Source: Streptomyces pacificus (GTDB lineage: Bacteria; Actinomycetota; Actinomycetes; Streptomycetales; Streptomycetaceae). Taken from it: a stretch of 64,000 nt of DNA. The DNA is taken from contig NZ_BLLG01000018.1 of the NCBI RefSeq assembly GCF_011766325.1, forward strand, positions 1-64,000. Reading direction: 5' to 3'. Made by a program: the position numbers and the translations under genes. Each line of letters starts with the position of its first letter. Within the stretch, counting starts at the first letter, position 1. This document shows positions 41,432-55,268 of the stretch, in pieces. The notes under the pieces are model-generated. The model had not been told where the DNA came from and did not search any database. It worked only from the letters and a program-made list of their open reading frames with translations.

Positions 41432-43597
41432 TCACCCGATGTCCGGCGGATCCACCCGGATCCGCACCGCATCGCCGCCCCGTGCGAGCCTCGCGGCCTG
41501 GGCCGACTTCAACGCGGCGGCGAGTGCGGCGCCGCTGCCGGGCGGTACGCGCAGCAGCACGCGCTCCCACGGTTCCCCCTGCCCGCCTCCGCCGCGGGGA
41601 ACCTGCGGAGGGTCACCCGGCCGGCGCGGTCGCCCCGGAGGGGGTGGCGGAAGGGGCACCGGCCCGAGCACCTCGGCGTCGTCGGGCAGGGACACCGCGG
41701 CGAGGAACTCCGCCACCGACTCCGCGCGCCCGGTCACCGAGGCCATCCGCGACACCGGCGGGAACCCCAGCTCGGCGCGCTCCGCCAGCTCGCGCCGGGC
41801 ATGGCCGACCGGATCCCACCGCACCAGGGCCTGGACCGGACGGAGCGTGGGTTCGGCGACCACGACGACCGTGCCGCCCTCCGCCTGGCCGCGCACCAGC
41901 GAGGCGGCACCCGTCCACCGCCGCAGCGCCTCCTCCCCCGCCCGCAGGTCGGGACGCCCGAGCATCGCCCAGCCGTCGAGCAGCAGCGCCGCCGCGTAGC
42001 CGCCCTCGGCAACCGGCTCGGCGCCCGGTGTGCTGACCACCAGCGCGGGACGGCCGGGTACGGAGTCCAGTACGTGGTCCCGCCCCGATGTCCGCACGGG
42101 CACCGTGGGAAACGCCCGCCCCAGCTCCTCCGCCGTGCGCCGGGCCCCCACGATCCGGGCGCGCAGACGCGATCCGCCGCACTCGGTGCAGTGCCAGCCG
42201 GCCGCGTCCCGTCCGCACCAGCCGCACCCGAGATCCTGCTGCCGCGGGGCCTCCAGCGGACCCGAGCAGTGGCCGCAGCGCGCGGGCGCCCGGCAGCGCT
42301 CGCAGGCCAGCCTCGGTACGTAGCCGCGACGGGGCACCTGGACCAGCACCGGCCCCGTCCGCAGCCCCGTCCGCACGGCCCCCCAGGCGAGCGTCGGCAG
42401 CCGGGCGGCGCGGGCCGCCTCGTCGCGGGCGAGATCGCCGTCGCCGACCGTGCGGACCAGCGGCGCGGCGCGGCGCACCTGCTCCCGGTCAGCGGCCAGT
42501 GGCCGCGCCCAGCCGGTCTCGACGAGCTGGGCGGCCTCCACCGTGCAACTCACACCGCCCAGCAGGAATCCGCAGTGCTCGTGCGCGGCGCGCAGCAGTA
42601 GCACTTCCCGCGCGTGCGGCAGCGGCGCGTGCTGCTCGCTGTGGCTGGAGTCCCCGTCGTCCCATATCGCGACCAGCCCCAGGTCCCGAACGGGTGCGAA
42701 CATCGCCGCGCGCGTCCCGACCGCCGCACGCACCGAGCCGCGCCGTACGGACAGCCACTGCCCGTACCGCTTCTCGGGTCCGGCTTCCGCGGTGAGGACG
42801 GCATGGTGTCCGGCGCCGATGAGTTCGGTCAGGGCGGCGTCCACCCGGGCCACGGCACGCCCGTCAGGGACGACCACCAGGGCCCCCCTGCCGGACGCGA
42901 GGGTCGCGGCGACGGCCCCCGCGAGTTCGCCTGCCCAGTGCGGTCCCGGCAGCGCCGTCCACACGGCTCTCGGCACTCCGCCGCCCGCCAGGGCGTTCAG
43001 AAAAGCCGGACCCTGCTCGTACCGGGTCCAGGTACGCGGCTCCGGGGGCGCCGGGGGAGGCAGCGGTGCGGGCGACGGCCGGGACTCGGCACGTGCGCTC
43101 CTGGGCGGCACGGCGAGCTGGAGCACGTCGGCGAGGCTGCCCGCATACCGGTCCGCGACCGCTCTGGCCAGGCCGAGCAGTCCGGGGCTGAGTACGGGCT
43201 CGGGCGAGACCACTGCGGCGAGGGCGGCGAGCGGGCCCGAGTAGTCGGAGTCGGCCCGCCGCTCGACGATGAAGCCGTCGATCAGCCGGCCGCCTTCCCG
43301 GCGGCCCTCCCGGACCTGGTGGGACCCGGCGCCGAAACGCACGCGGACCCGCACCCCGGGCTGTGCTTCCTCGTCCAGCTCCTCGGGCACCGCGTAGTCG
43401 AAGTACTGGTCGAGGTGGAGAACGCCCTTGTTGACCACGACGCGGGCGACCGGCCGCTCCCCGGCGAGGGCTGCCCCCCGCCAGGTGCGCGGCCTGGCCC
43501 GCGGCTTCGCGGACTTGCGTACGGTCTCCCGGATGAGCGCAAGCTGCTCCGGCGGACCGTCCCCGGGCCGCTCGGAGGCTTCGTCGGCGCTGCTCAC
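41432..43597 (-). CDS. priA: PriA-like primosomal protein lacking helicase motifs
   Basis: A 721-aa PriA homologue. The N-terminal DNA-binding domain (about 40-130, with VLHLDQYFDYAVPEEL) and the eight-cysteine zinc region (about 450-490, CERCRAPARCGHCSG then CGWCGRDAAGWHCTECGG) are conserved. The Walker A site is gone (ALPGPHWAGELAGAV where GxTGSGKT is expected), and the DEEH box reads IWDDGDSSHSEQ. ATPase and helicase activity are therefore unlikely, as known for actinobacterial PriA; a structural role in replication restart is probable. GTG 43597 has AGGA eight bases upstream. Confidence 0.88.
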   Translation of the reverse strand: MSSADEASERPGDGPPEQLALIRETVRKSAKPRARPRTWRGAALAGERPVARVVVNKGVLHLDQYFDYAVPEELDEEAQPGVRVRVRFGAGSHQVREGRREGGRLIDGFIVERRADSDYSGPLAALAAVVSPEPVLSPGLLGLARAVADRYAGSLADVLQLAVPPRSARAESRPSPAPLPPPAPPEPRTWTRYEQGPAFLNALAGGGVPRAVWTALPGPHWAGELAGAVAATLASGRGALVVVPDGRAVARVDAALTELIGAGHHAVLTAEAGPEKRYGQWLSVRRGSVRAAVGTRAAMFAPVRDLGLVAIWDDGDSSHSEQHAPLPHAREVLLLRAAHEHCGFLLGGVSCTVEAAQLVETGWARPLAADREQVRRAAPLVRTVGDGDLARDEAARAARLPTLAWGAVRTGLRTGPVLVQVPRRGYVPRLACERCRAPARCGHCSGPLEAPRQQDLGCGWCGRDAAGWHCTECGGSRLRARIVGARRTAEELGRAFPTVPVRTSGRDHVLDSVPGRPALVVSTPGAEPVAEGGYAAALLLDGWAMLGRPDLRAGEEALRRWTGAASLVRGQAEGGTVVVVAEPTLRPVQALVRWDPVGHARRELAERAELGFPPVSRMASVTGRAESVAEFLAAVSLPDDAEVLGPVPLPPPPPGRPRRPGDPPQVPRGGGGQGEPWERVLLRVPPGSGAALAAALKSAQAARLARGGDAVRIRVDPPDIG

Positions 43598-43733
43598 AGC
43601 AGCATTCCTACCAGACGCCACCGACAGCGCCCGGGCCCGCCGAACGGCGTCCCGATCCCTGGCGGCCGGCGACGGGCGGTCCGCGGCGCACGGGGCGCGG
43701 GGCGCGGGGCCGGCTTCCGTCCGGCGGCCGACC

Positions 43734-43776
43734 ACGCGGAACGCCCGGCCGGGAAATCCGGCCGGGCGTTCCGCGT
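43734..43776 (-). terminator. strong terminator after metK
   Basis: ACGCGGAACGCCCGGCCGG and its exact complement pair over 19 bp around a 5-nt loop. It separates metK from priA on the same strand. Confidence 0.75.
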
Positions 43777-43871
43777 CAACCGCTCACGGGCCGATCGGCA
43801 CGACCGCGTCTCGCGGTGCCTCCCGGGCACCGCTCCCGGGCGGCCGGGGCCCTCGCGCCGAGCGGTGGCCG

Positions 43872-45080
<1,209 letters not shown>

Positions 45081-45533
45081 AACGCTCCCTGTGGTTGCAG
45101 CGGCTGCTGGCTGATCATTGGTGGAGCGGCCGGGGGCCCCGCCCCACGTCGTTCCGGGGCACAGTTTATCGGGCAGTCCCCCCGACCGGACCAGCGTCTC
45201 GCCCCCCGGTCGGCCAACCGTGGGCCGAATCACCCGCCACCTGGCCGCCGACGGCGGCCGGGCACGGCCGGAAGCGGCCGGAAAACGGCCCTAAGGCCGG
45301 CTTTCGCCGGATTCGGCGCGGGTTTCGCACGGTGGGGAAATTCCTCCCGGATCCCCCCTGGCCCGGCGTGTCCACCCGCCGAGCCGTACGGCGTGCGTCG
45401 CGTCACACTCCGTTCCGGGATGCCGCCCTCTGACGGCGGGCGACCTCACCGGAGGCGGCACCCGGGCCGGGCAGGGCGCGACCCCGCAGGAAACCTCACC
45501 CCGGCCGGGCAGGGCCCGACCCCGCCGAGGGCC
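45081..45533. other. 453-bp region between coaBC and metK
   Basis: It contains two copies of a 38-bp repeat next to coaBC and several GGCCGGAA-rich hairpin-forming segments. TAAACT (45168-45163, minus strand) is a possible -10 for metK, but no -35 matches it. No SAM-I or SAM-II consensus is recognised. No gene is supported. Confidence 0.45.
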
Positions 45534-45538
45534 TCACC
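45463..45538. repeat. 38-bp imperfect tandem repeat at the coaBC 3' end
   Basis: The units 45463-45500 and 45501-45538 share the core CCGGGCAGGGCSCGACCCCGC and end in CCTCACC. The second unit includes the coaBC stop codon. Confidence 0.75.
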
Positions 45539-46736
45539 CCAGCCGGGCGACGACGAGGTCCCAGACCGTGTCCGCGAGCCCTTCCTTGGGGCCCCGGGGA
45601 ACCGGTGTCTCTCCCCCGTCCGCGGACAGGACCACGGCCTCGTTCTCCTCGGAACCGAACGTCCTGTGCTCACCCACCTCGTTGACCACGAGCAGATCGC
45701 AGCCCTTGCGGCGGAGCTTCTGGCGGCCGTTGGCGAGCACCTCGTCGGTCTCGGCCGCGAAACCCACCACCAGCTGCCCGGGGCGGGGCCGCGCCGCGGA
45801 GATCTCGGCGAGGATGTCGGGGTTGCGGACCAGGGCGATCGGCGCCTGCTCCTGCCCGTCCTTTTTCTTGATCTTCCCCTCGGCGTATACCGCAGGACGG
45901 AAGTCCGCCACCGCGGCGGCCATCACGACCACGTCGGCGCCGGGAGCGGCCTTCAGCACGGCCTCGCGCAGTTGCCGCGCGCTGCCCACGTGGACGACGT
46001 CGGCGCCGGCCGGGTCGGCCATGCCGGTGTTGGCCTCGATCAGCGTCACCCGGGCCCCGCGGGCCGCTGCGGTACGGGCCAGCGCATAGCCCTGTTTGCC
46101 GGAGGAGCGGTTCCCCAGATACCGGACGGGGTCGAGGGGCTCCCGGGTGCCGCCGGCACTGATCACGACATGGCGGCCGGCGAGGTCGGGCACCGCCGCA
46201 CCGCGGGCCAGCACCCGGCGGCAGACCTCGAAGATCTCGCCGGGGTCGGGCAGCCGGCCCTTGCCGGTGTCGGCGCCGGTGAGCCGGCCGACGGCCGGGT
46301 CGATGACCACGGCACCGCGGCGGCGCAGCGTCGCCACGTTCTCCCGGGTCGCGGGGTGCTCCCACATCTCGGTGTGCATGGCGGGCGCGAAGACGACCGG
46401 GCAGCGCGCGGTGAGCAGGGTGTTGGTCAGCAGGTCGTCGGCGAGGCCGTGGGCGGCCCTGGCGAGCGTGTCGGCGGTGGCCGGGGCGACGACGACGAGG
46501 TCGGCGCCCTGCCCGATCCGCACGTGCGGGACCTCGTGGACGTCCGTCCAGACCTCGGGGGAGACCGGGTTGCCGGACAGGGCGGACCAGGTCGCGGCTC
46601 CGACGAACCTCAGCGCGGACGCGGTGGGCACGACCCGGACGTCGTGTCCGGACTCGGCCAGCCGGCGCAGCAGCTCGCACGCCTTGTAGGCGGCGATACC
46701 GCCGCTGACACCCAGAACGACCCTCGGCTTGTCCAC
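45534..46736 (-). CDS. coaBC: CoaBC pantothenate-cysteine ligase/decarboxylase
   Basis: A 400-aa bifunctional enzyme of coenzyme A synthesis. The N-terminal CoaC flavoprotein domain (about 1-180) begins RVVLGVSGGIAAYKA and has the active-site region FAPAMHTEMWEHPAT. The C-terminal CoaB domain (about 185-400) has ISAGGTREPLDPVRYLGNRSSGKQG and a Lys-rich KIKKKDG. The GTG at 46736 with GGGAGA upstream fits the family start; an in-frame ATG lies at 46781. Confidence 0.94.
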   Translation of the reverse strand: MDKPRVVLGVSGGIAAYKACELLRRLAESGHDVRVVPTASALRFVGAATWSALSGNPVSPEVWTDVHEVPHVRIGQGADLVVVAPATADTLARAAHGLADDLLTNTLLTARCPVVFAPAMHTEMWEHPATRENVATLRRRGAVVIDPAVGRLTGADTGKGRLPDPGEIFEVCRRVLARGAAVPDLAGRHVVISAGGTREPLDPVRYLGNRSSGKQGYALARTAAARGARVTLIEANTGMADPAGADVVHVGSARQLREAVLKAAPGADVVVMAAAVADFRPAVYAEGKIKKKDGQEQAPIALVRNPDILAEISAARPRPGQLVVGFAAETDEVLANGRQKLRRKGCDLLVVNEVGEHRTFGSEENEAVVLSADGGETPVPRGPKEGLADTVWDLVVARLG

Positions 46737-46785
46737 TGCGTCTCCCGCCACCCCAACGATCACGACGTCCTTCGCCTCCATGACA

Positions 46786-46824
46786 CACCACAGGCCCGGC
46801 GGGTGCTCCGCCGGGCCTGTGGTG
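46786..46824 (-). terminator. strong hairpin between rpoZ and coaBC
   Basis: CACCACAGGCCCGGCGG and its exact complement pair over 17 bp with a 5-nt loop. It should terminate rpoZ transcripts and insulate coaBC. Confidence 0.7.
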
Positions 46825-46876
46825 ACAGTGCCGCGTGCTGCCCGGGGCCGCTCGCGCAGCGCCCGGGGGACGGGTG

Positions 46877-47149
46877 CTACTGGGCCGGGCCCTCGACGGC
46901 CTCGGAGGTCAGCAGGCCCGCGTTGATCTCGCGCAGGGCGATCGACAGGGGCTTCTCGTGCACGTGGGTGTCCACCAGCGGACCGACGTACTCGAGGAGC
47001 CCCTCACCGAGCTGCGAGTAGTACGCGTTGATCTGGCGCGCGCGCTTGGCCGCGTAGATCACCAGGCTGTACTTCGAGTCGGTCGCCTCGAGCAGCTCGT
47101 CGATCGGCGGGTTGATGATGCCCTCGGGCGCGGTGATGGAGGAGGACAC
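46877..47149 (-). CDS. rpoZ: RNA polymerase omega subunit
   Basis: A 90-aa omega subunit that helps assemble the beta' subunit. The signature PPIDELLEATDSKYSLVIYA and AKRARQINAYY are intact. It lies 40 nt after gmk on the same strand, the conserved gmk-rpoZ-coaBC order of many bacteria. Confidence 0.96.
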   Translation of the reverse strand: MSSSITAPEGIINPPIDELLEATDSKYSLVIYAAKRARQINAYYSQLGEGLLEYVGPLVDTHVHEKPLSIALREINAGLLTSEAVEGPAQ

Positions 47150-47189
47150 GCTTAGCCTTCCGAAGAAACTACGGGGAGATCACAGAAAT

Positions 47190-47753
47190 TCAGACAACTT
47201 CCATCAAGGCTAGCAGCTCACGCGCGACGTCCTCGACGGAGGTGTTCACCAGGGTGGTGTCGAACTCCCGCTCCGCGGCCAGCTCGACCTTGGCGGCCGC
47301 CAGGCGCCGCTCGATGACGTCGGGGGCCTCGGTGCCGCGGCCGGTGAGGCGGCGGACCAGTTCGTCCCAGCTCGGCGGGGCCAGGAAGACCAGCTGGGAG
47401 TCCGGCATGGACTCCTTGACCTGGCGCGCCCCCTGGAGGTCGATCTCCAGGAGGACCGGTTCCCCGGCCTCCAGGCGCTCCTGGACCGCCCGGCGCGGAG
47501 TGCCGTAGCGGTTGCCCGCGAACTCGGCCCATTCCAGGAGTTCGCCGTTGGCGACCAGCTTGTCGAACTCCTCGTCGCCGACGAAGAAGTACTGGACACC
47601 GTGGCGCTCTCCGGGGCGCGGCTTGCGGGTGGTGGCCGACACCGAGAGCCAGACCTCGGGATGGACCTTGCGCATATGGGCGACGACCGTGCTCTTGCCG
47701 ACCCCGGAGGGGCCGGAGAGCACGGTCAGCCGCGGACGTACCTCTGCTGCCAT
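47190..47753 (-). CDS. gmk: guanylate kinase
   Basis: A 187-aa kinase that phosphorylates GMP to GDP. Walker A is LSGPSGVGKSTV (12-23), and the GMP-binding region has SVSATTRKPRPGE and the following YFF. The lid with RGTEAPDVIERRL is present. It follows the sIHF gene by 38 nt and is probably co-transcribed with it. Confidence 0.96.
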   Translation of the reverse strand: MAAEVRPRLTVLSGPSGVGKSTVVAHMRKVHPEVWLSVSATTRKPRPGERHGVQYFFVGDEEFDKLVANGELLEWAEFAGNRYGTPRRAVQERLEAGEPVLLEIDLQGARQVKESMPDSQLVFLAPPSWDELVRRLTGRGTEAPDVIERRLAAAKVELAAEREFDTTLVNTSVEDVARELLALMEVV

Positions 47754-47791
47754 GCAGCGATTATCCAGCTTCCCGGCGGTGCCCGGGAACG

Positions 47792-48115
47792 TCAGGCGGG
47801 GCCGCCGCCGAACTCGCGCTCGAGCGACGCGATCTGGTTCGACCCGAGACCCCGCACACGGCGGCTCTCGGAGATGCCCAGTCGCTCCATGATCTGCTTG
47901 GCACGGACCTTGCCGACGCCGGGGAGCGACTCGAGCAGGGCGGAGACCTTCATCTTGCCGATGACGTTGTTCTCCTGGCCCTGCTTGATGACCTCGTGGA
48001 GGGAGGCGCCGGAGTGCTTGAGTCGATTCTTGACCTCGGCCCGCTCCCGGCGAGCCGCGGCGGCCTTTTCGAGCGCGGCTGCGCGCTGTTCAGGGGTAAG
48101 GGGCGGAAGAGCCAC
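47792..48115 (-). CDS. sihF: actinobacterial integration host factor sIHF
   Basis: A 107-aa nucleoid-associated protein found only in actinobacteria (mIHF/sIHF family), which binds DNA non-specifically and affects development, condensation and antibiotic output. The helix-two-turn-helix LLESLPGVGKVRAKQIMERLGI is intact, as is the long N-terminal helix RAAALEKAAAARRERAEVK. The GTG at 48115 with AGGTGA upstream gives the family start MALPPLTPEQR. Confidence 0.96.
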   Translation of the reverse strand: MALPPLTPEQRAAALEKAAAARRERAEVKNRLKHSGASLHEVIKQGQENNVIGKMKVSALLESLPGVGKVRAKQIMERLGISESRRVRGLGSNQIASLEREFGGGPA

Positions 48116-48551
48116 GCCTACGTCACCTCGGATGTCGAACTGTCGGATACGGACCGGTGAGGAACCTAGTCGGCCCACACCAGGCGAGCAACGAACAACG
48201 CAGTGGCCGTTGCATCGCTGACTCTCGACGGAGACTAGCGGTCTGGACCGCTCCAGTCAGCGAGAACAGCGGAAAAGTCCTGGTCAGCATCGGCCGACTT
48301 GGATATTCCAGACATACCAACCCTCCATCTGTCAAGAAAGCGTCGGTCGAAGGCGCAGATGAGCGCCCTGCCGAGCGACCCGGCGGCACCCCCGGAGGAC
48401 CGGGCTCCGCCCCGGCGGCCCCCGCAGCGCCGAGACGGCCCCGGCGGCGAGGCCGGCGGCCCGCGGCGACCGGCGACGGGGCCTGTCGGGGCCCCGGGGC
48501 GGGCCCGCGACGGCTCGCCCCGGCCTGTGATGCGCCCGGACAGCGCCGCGG
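48116..48551. other. 436-bp region between pyrF and the sIHF gene
   Basis: It contains the sIHF promoter at 48163-48191. Toward pyrF it is GC-rich without a supportable gene or a clear terminator. Confidence 0.5.
48163..48191 (-). promoter_or_regulatory. sIHF promoter
   Basis: TTGCTC (48191-48186), a 17-bp spacer and TAGGTT (48168-48163) on the minus strand. The predicted leader is about 40 nt. The fit to Streptomyces vegetative promoters is good. Confidence 0.6.
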
Positions 48552-49394
48552 CTACGCCTCGCCGACCGCCACCCGGATCTCCTCGGCGAAGCGCTCCGCG
48601 GCCGTGCGCAGGGCCACCGCGTCCGGGCCGTACCGCAGAACTCCGCGGCTCACGCTCGGCACGACGTTGCGCACGGCGCCGCCGAAAACACCCGGCAGGT
48701 CGGCGGGCGTCGCACCCTGGGCGCCGATACCCGGCGCGAGGAGCGGGCCGTTGATGTCCAGGTCCACTCCCGCGGCGCCGAGCGTGGCGCCGACCACCGC
48801 GCCGACCGGGCCCATCGGGTCGGCCCCCGCGTTCTCGCCGGCCATGTGGTCCAGCATGAGCTGGGCGAGCGAGCTCCCGCCGGACGCCGTGGCACGCTGG
48901 ACCTCGGCGCCCTCCGGATTGGAGGTGAGGGCCAGGACGAAGACCCCGCAGCCGCTGAGGACGGCCTGGTCGAGCGCAGGACGCAGCGAACCGAAGCCGA
49001 GGTACGGCGAAACCGTCACGGCGTCGGAGAACAGCGGCGAGCCCCTGTCCAGGAACGCCTCCGCGTAGGCGCCCATGGTGGAGCCGATGTCGCCGCGTTT
49101 GGCGTCCATCAGGACCAGCGCCCCGGCGGCCCGGGCCTCCGCCACGGCCCGCTCCAGCACTGCGACGCCCCGCGAGCCGAAGCGCTCGAAGAACGCGGAC
49201 TGCGGCTTGAGGACGGCGACCCGGTCGGCGAGCGCCTCGACCACGGTACGGGTGAACCGCTCCAGGCCGTTGACGTCGTCGTCGAGCCCCCAGGCGGTCA
49301 GCAGCGAGGCGTGCGGGTCGATACCGACGCAGAGCGGGCCGCGGGTGTCCATGGCCTGGCGCAGTCGGGCTCCGAACGGTTCCGGGGAACTCAT
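48552..49394 (-). CDS. pyrF: orotidine 5'-phosphate decarboxylase
   Basis: A 280-aa long-form (type 2) decarboxylase making UMP from OMP. The active-site Lys/Asp cluster is LVLMDAKRGDIGSTMGAYA, and the N-terminal GIDPH block is present. It overlaps the pyrD stop by 4 nt and is the last gene of the pyr operon. Confidence 0.95.
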   Translation of the reverse strand: MSSPEPFGARLRQAMDTRGPLCVGIDPHASLLTAWGLDDDVNGLERFTRTVVEALADRVAVLKPQSAFFERFGSRGVAVLERAVAEARAAGALVLMDAKRGDIGSTMGAYAEAFLDRGSPLFSDAVTVSPYLGFGSLRPALDQAVLSGCGVFVLALTSNPEGAEVQRATASGGSSLAQLMLDHMAGENAGADPMGPVGAVVGATLGAAGVDLDINGPLLAPGIGAQGATPADLPGVFGGAVRNVVPSVSRGVLRYGPDAVALRTAAERFAEEIRVAVGEA

Positions 49395-50503
49395 GCGGTG
49401 GCCGCCTTTCGGGTCTCGGCGCCGACGGCCTCGGCGAGGGTGGCGTAGGGGCTGGCGGCGAGGCGTGCGGCCAGGCCCTTGTGGACGGCCCTGGCGTAGA
49501 ACGGGCCCTCGTAGACGAAGGCGCTGTAGCCCTGGACGAGGGTGGCGCCGGCCAGGATGCGCCGCCAGGCGTCCTCGGCGTCCTCGATGCCGCCGACGCC
49601 CACGAGCGTGACCCGGTCGCCGACGCGCGCGTAGAGTCGGCGCAGCACTTCCAGGGCGCGCTCCTTGACGGGTGCGCCGGACAGTCCTCCGGTCTCCGCG
49701 GCCAGCGCCGGGTCGGACCTCAGGCCGAGGCCGTCGCGGGCGAGGGTGGTGTTGGTGGCGATGATGCCGTCCAGGCCCAGTTCGACGGCGAGGTCGGCGA
49801 CGGCGTCCACGTCCTCGTCGGCGAGGTCCGGGGCGATCTTGACCAGGAGCGGGACGCGGCGCCCGGTGACCGTGCGGTCGGCGGCCTCGCGCACCGCGCG
49901 GAGCAGGGGGCGCAGCGCCCGGGTGGCCTGGAGGTTCCGCAGGCCGGGGGTGTTCGGCGAGCTGACGTTGACCACGAGGTAGTCCGCATGCGCGGCAAGC
50001 CGCTCGGTGGAGGTCACATAGTCGGCGACGGCCTCCTCCTCGGGGGCGGTCTTGGTCTTGCCGATGTTGACGCCGACGACCGTGCGGAAGACCTCCCGGC
50101 GGGCGGCGAGCCGGGCGGCGACGGCGGCGGAGCCGTCGTTGTTGAAGCCCATGCGGTTGATCAGTGCCCGGTCCGGCACCAGGCGGAAGAGCCGCTTGCG
50201 GGGATTGCCCGGCTGGGGCTGCGCCGTGACGGTGCCGATCTCGACATGGTCGAAGCCGAGCATGGACATGCCGTCGATGGCGACGGCGTTCTTGTCGAAG
50301 CCGGCCGCGAGGCCGAAGGGGCCGTGCATCCGCAGGCCGAGGGCCTCGGTGCGCAGTTCCGCGTGGCGGGGCGCGAGCACGGCGGCGGCGAGCGTCCGCA
50401 GCACCGGGACGCGGACGGCGAGCCGGATCCACCGGAGGGCGAGGTGGTGGGCCTCCTCCGGGTCCATGCGCCGGAAGACCAGGTTGAAGAAGAGTTTGTA
50501 CAT
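49391..50503 (-). CDS. pyrD: quinone-dependent dihydroorotate dehydrogenase
   Basis: A 370-aa class 2 enzyme. The N-terminal helical hairpin (about 1-35) targets the membrane and receives electrons from dihydroorotate to quinone. FMN and substrate blocks are FGLAAGFDKNA, NRMGFNNDGS, NVSSPNTPGLR (catalytic Ser) and TNTTLAR. It is 288 nt after carB and has its own weak ribosome-binding site, so an additional internal promoter is possible. Confidence 0.95.
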   Translation of the reverse strand: MYKLFFNLVFRRMDPEEAHHLALRWIRLAVRVPVLRTLAAAVLAPRHAELRTEALGLRMHGPFGLAAGFDKNAVAIDGMSMLGFDHVEIGTVTAQPQPGNPRKRLFRLVPDRALINRMGFNNDGSAAVAARLAARREVFRTVVGVNIGKTKTAPEEEAVADYVTSTERLAAHADYLVVNVSSPNTPGLRNLQATRALRPLLRAVREAADRTVTGRRVPLLVKIAPDLADEDVDAVADLAVELGLDGIIATNTTLARDGLGLRSDPALAAETGGLSGAPVKERALEVLRRLYARVGDRVTLVGVGGIEDAEDAWRRILAGATLVQGYSAFVYEGPFYARAVHKGLAARLAASPYATLAEAVGAETRKAATA

Positions 50504-50791
50504 CTCAGCGGTGTCCTGTGTGTCCTCACGAGGACGGGTGTCCTCAGGAAGAGGGGGACACCGGTTCGGTGCCCCCCTCGTGGGCTGCCGGGGCGTGTGG
50601 CGAAAGCCCCTCCCGGCGCGCGACGCCCGGCACGCGCTCCCCCGTCGCCCTTCGGGCACGGCAGGTGCCCCGTGCCGCGCTGCCGGAGTCGTCCGGGTAC
50701 GTCCCCTGCGAGGACGCTCCTCCGCCGTGCGAGCGCACGCAGCGGACGCCGGGGCCCCGCCCTGCGGGCGGAGCTGCCTTCGCAGCACGCC

Positions 50792-54101
<3,310 letters not shown>

Positions 54102-54109
<8 letters not shown>

Positions 54110-55268
54110 GCTGCCCCTCCATCAGGGAGACGAAACGGTCGAACAGGTACGCGGCGTCATGCGGGCCCGCGGCCGCCTCGGGGTGGTACTGGACGCTGAA
54201 GGCCGGCCGGTCGAGCAGCCGGAGGCCCTCCACCACGTCGTCGTTGAGGCAGACGTGGGAGACCTCGGCGCGGCCGTAGGGGGTGTCGCAGACCCGGTCG
54301 AGCGGGGCGTCCACGGCGAAGCCGTGGTTGTGCGCGGTGACCTCGACCTTGCCGGTCGTACGGTCCTGCACGGGCTGGTTGATGCCCCGGTGGCCGTACG
54401 TGAGCTTGTAGGTGCCGAAGCCCAGCGCCCGGCCCAGGATCTGGTTGCCGAAACAGATCCCGAACAGCGGCGTCCCGCGCTCCAGCACGCCGCGCATCAC
54501 CGAGACTGCGTGGTCGGCGGTCGCCGGGTCACCGGGGCCGTTGGAGAAGAACACCCCGTCGGGACCGACCGCGTACACCTCGTCGACCGTCGCGGTGGCG
54601 GGCAGGACGTGCACCTCGATGCCGCGTTCGGCCATCCGGTGCGGGGTCATGCCCTTGATGCCGAGGTCGACCGCGGCGACGGTGAACCTCGCCTCGCCGA
54701 CGGGTACCGCCGCACCGCCGGGCCCGATCGCGGGGACGACGTACGCCTCCTCCGTGGCCACCTCCGCCGCCAGGTCGGCGCCCTTCATCTCGGGCGCCTG
54801 GCGGACCTCGGCGAGCATCGTGCCCTCGTCGGGCAGCGCGTTGCCGGAGAAGATCCCGACGCGCATCGCGCCGCGCTCGCGCAGATGGCGGGTGAGGGCG
54901 CGGGTGTCGACACCGCTGATGCCGACGACCCCCTGGGCCGCGAGCTCCTCGTCGAGGGAGCGGCGGGAGCGCCAGTTGGAGGGGACCCGGGCGGGGTCGC
55001 GCACGACGTAGCCGGACACCCAGATGCGCCGGGACTCGGAATCCTCGTCGTTGACACCGGTGTTGCCGACGTGCGGGGCGGTCATCACCACGACCTGGCG
55101 GTGGTACGAGGGGTCGGTGAGGGTCTCCTGGTAGCCGGTCATCCCGGTGGAGAACACGGCCTCGCCGAAGGTCTGCCCCACGGCCCCGTAGGCACAGCCG
55201 CGGAAGGTCCGGCCGTCCTCCAGGACGAGTACGGCGGGAACGCGGGTTCCCCTGGTGGAGGTCGTCAT
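54102..55268 (-). CDS. carA: carbamoyl-phosphate synthase small chain
   Basis: A 388-aa glutamine amidotransferase. The N-terminal CPSase domain covers about 1-150. The C-terminal class I glutaminase has the nucleophile in PLFGICFGNQILGRAL and the His/Glu pair in YHPEAAAGPHD. The ATG at 55268 overlaps the end of the preceding membrane protein gene by 4 nt. Confidence 0.96.

Noticed and set aside
45081..45533. A SAM riboswitch before metK.
   Set aside because: I could not find the conserved SAM-I or SAM-II core sequences on the minus strand.
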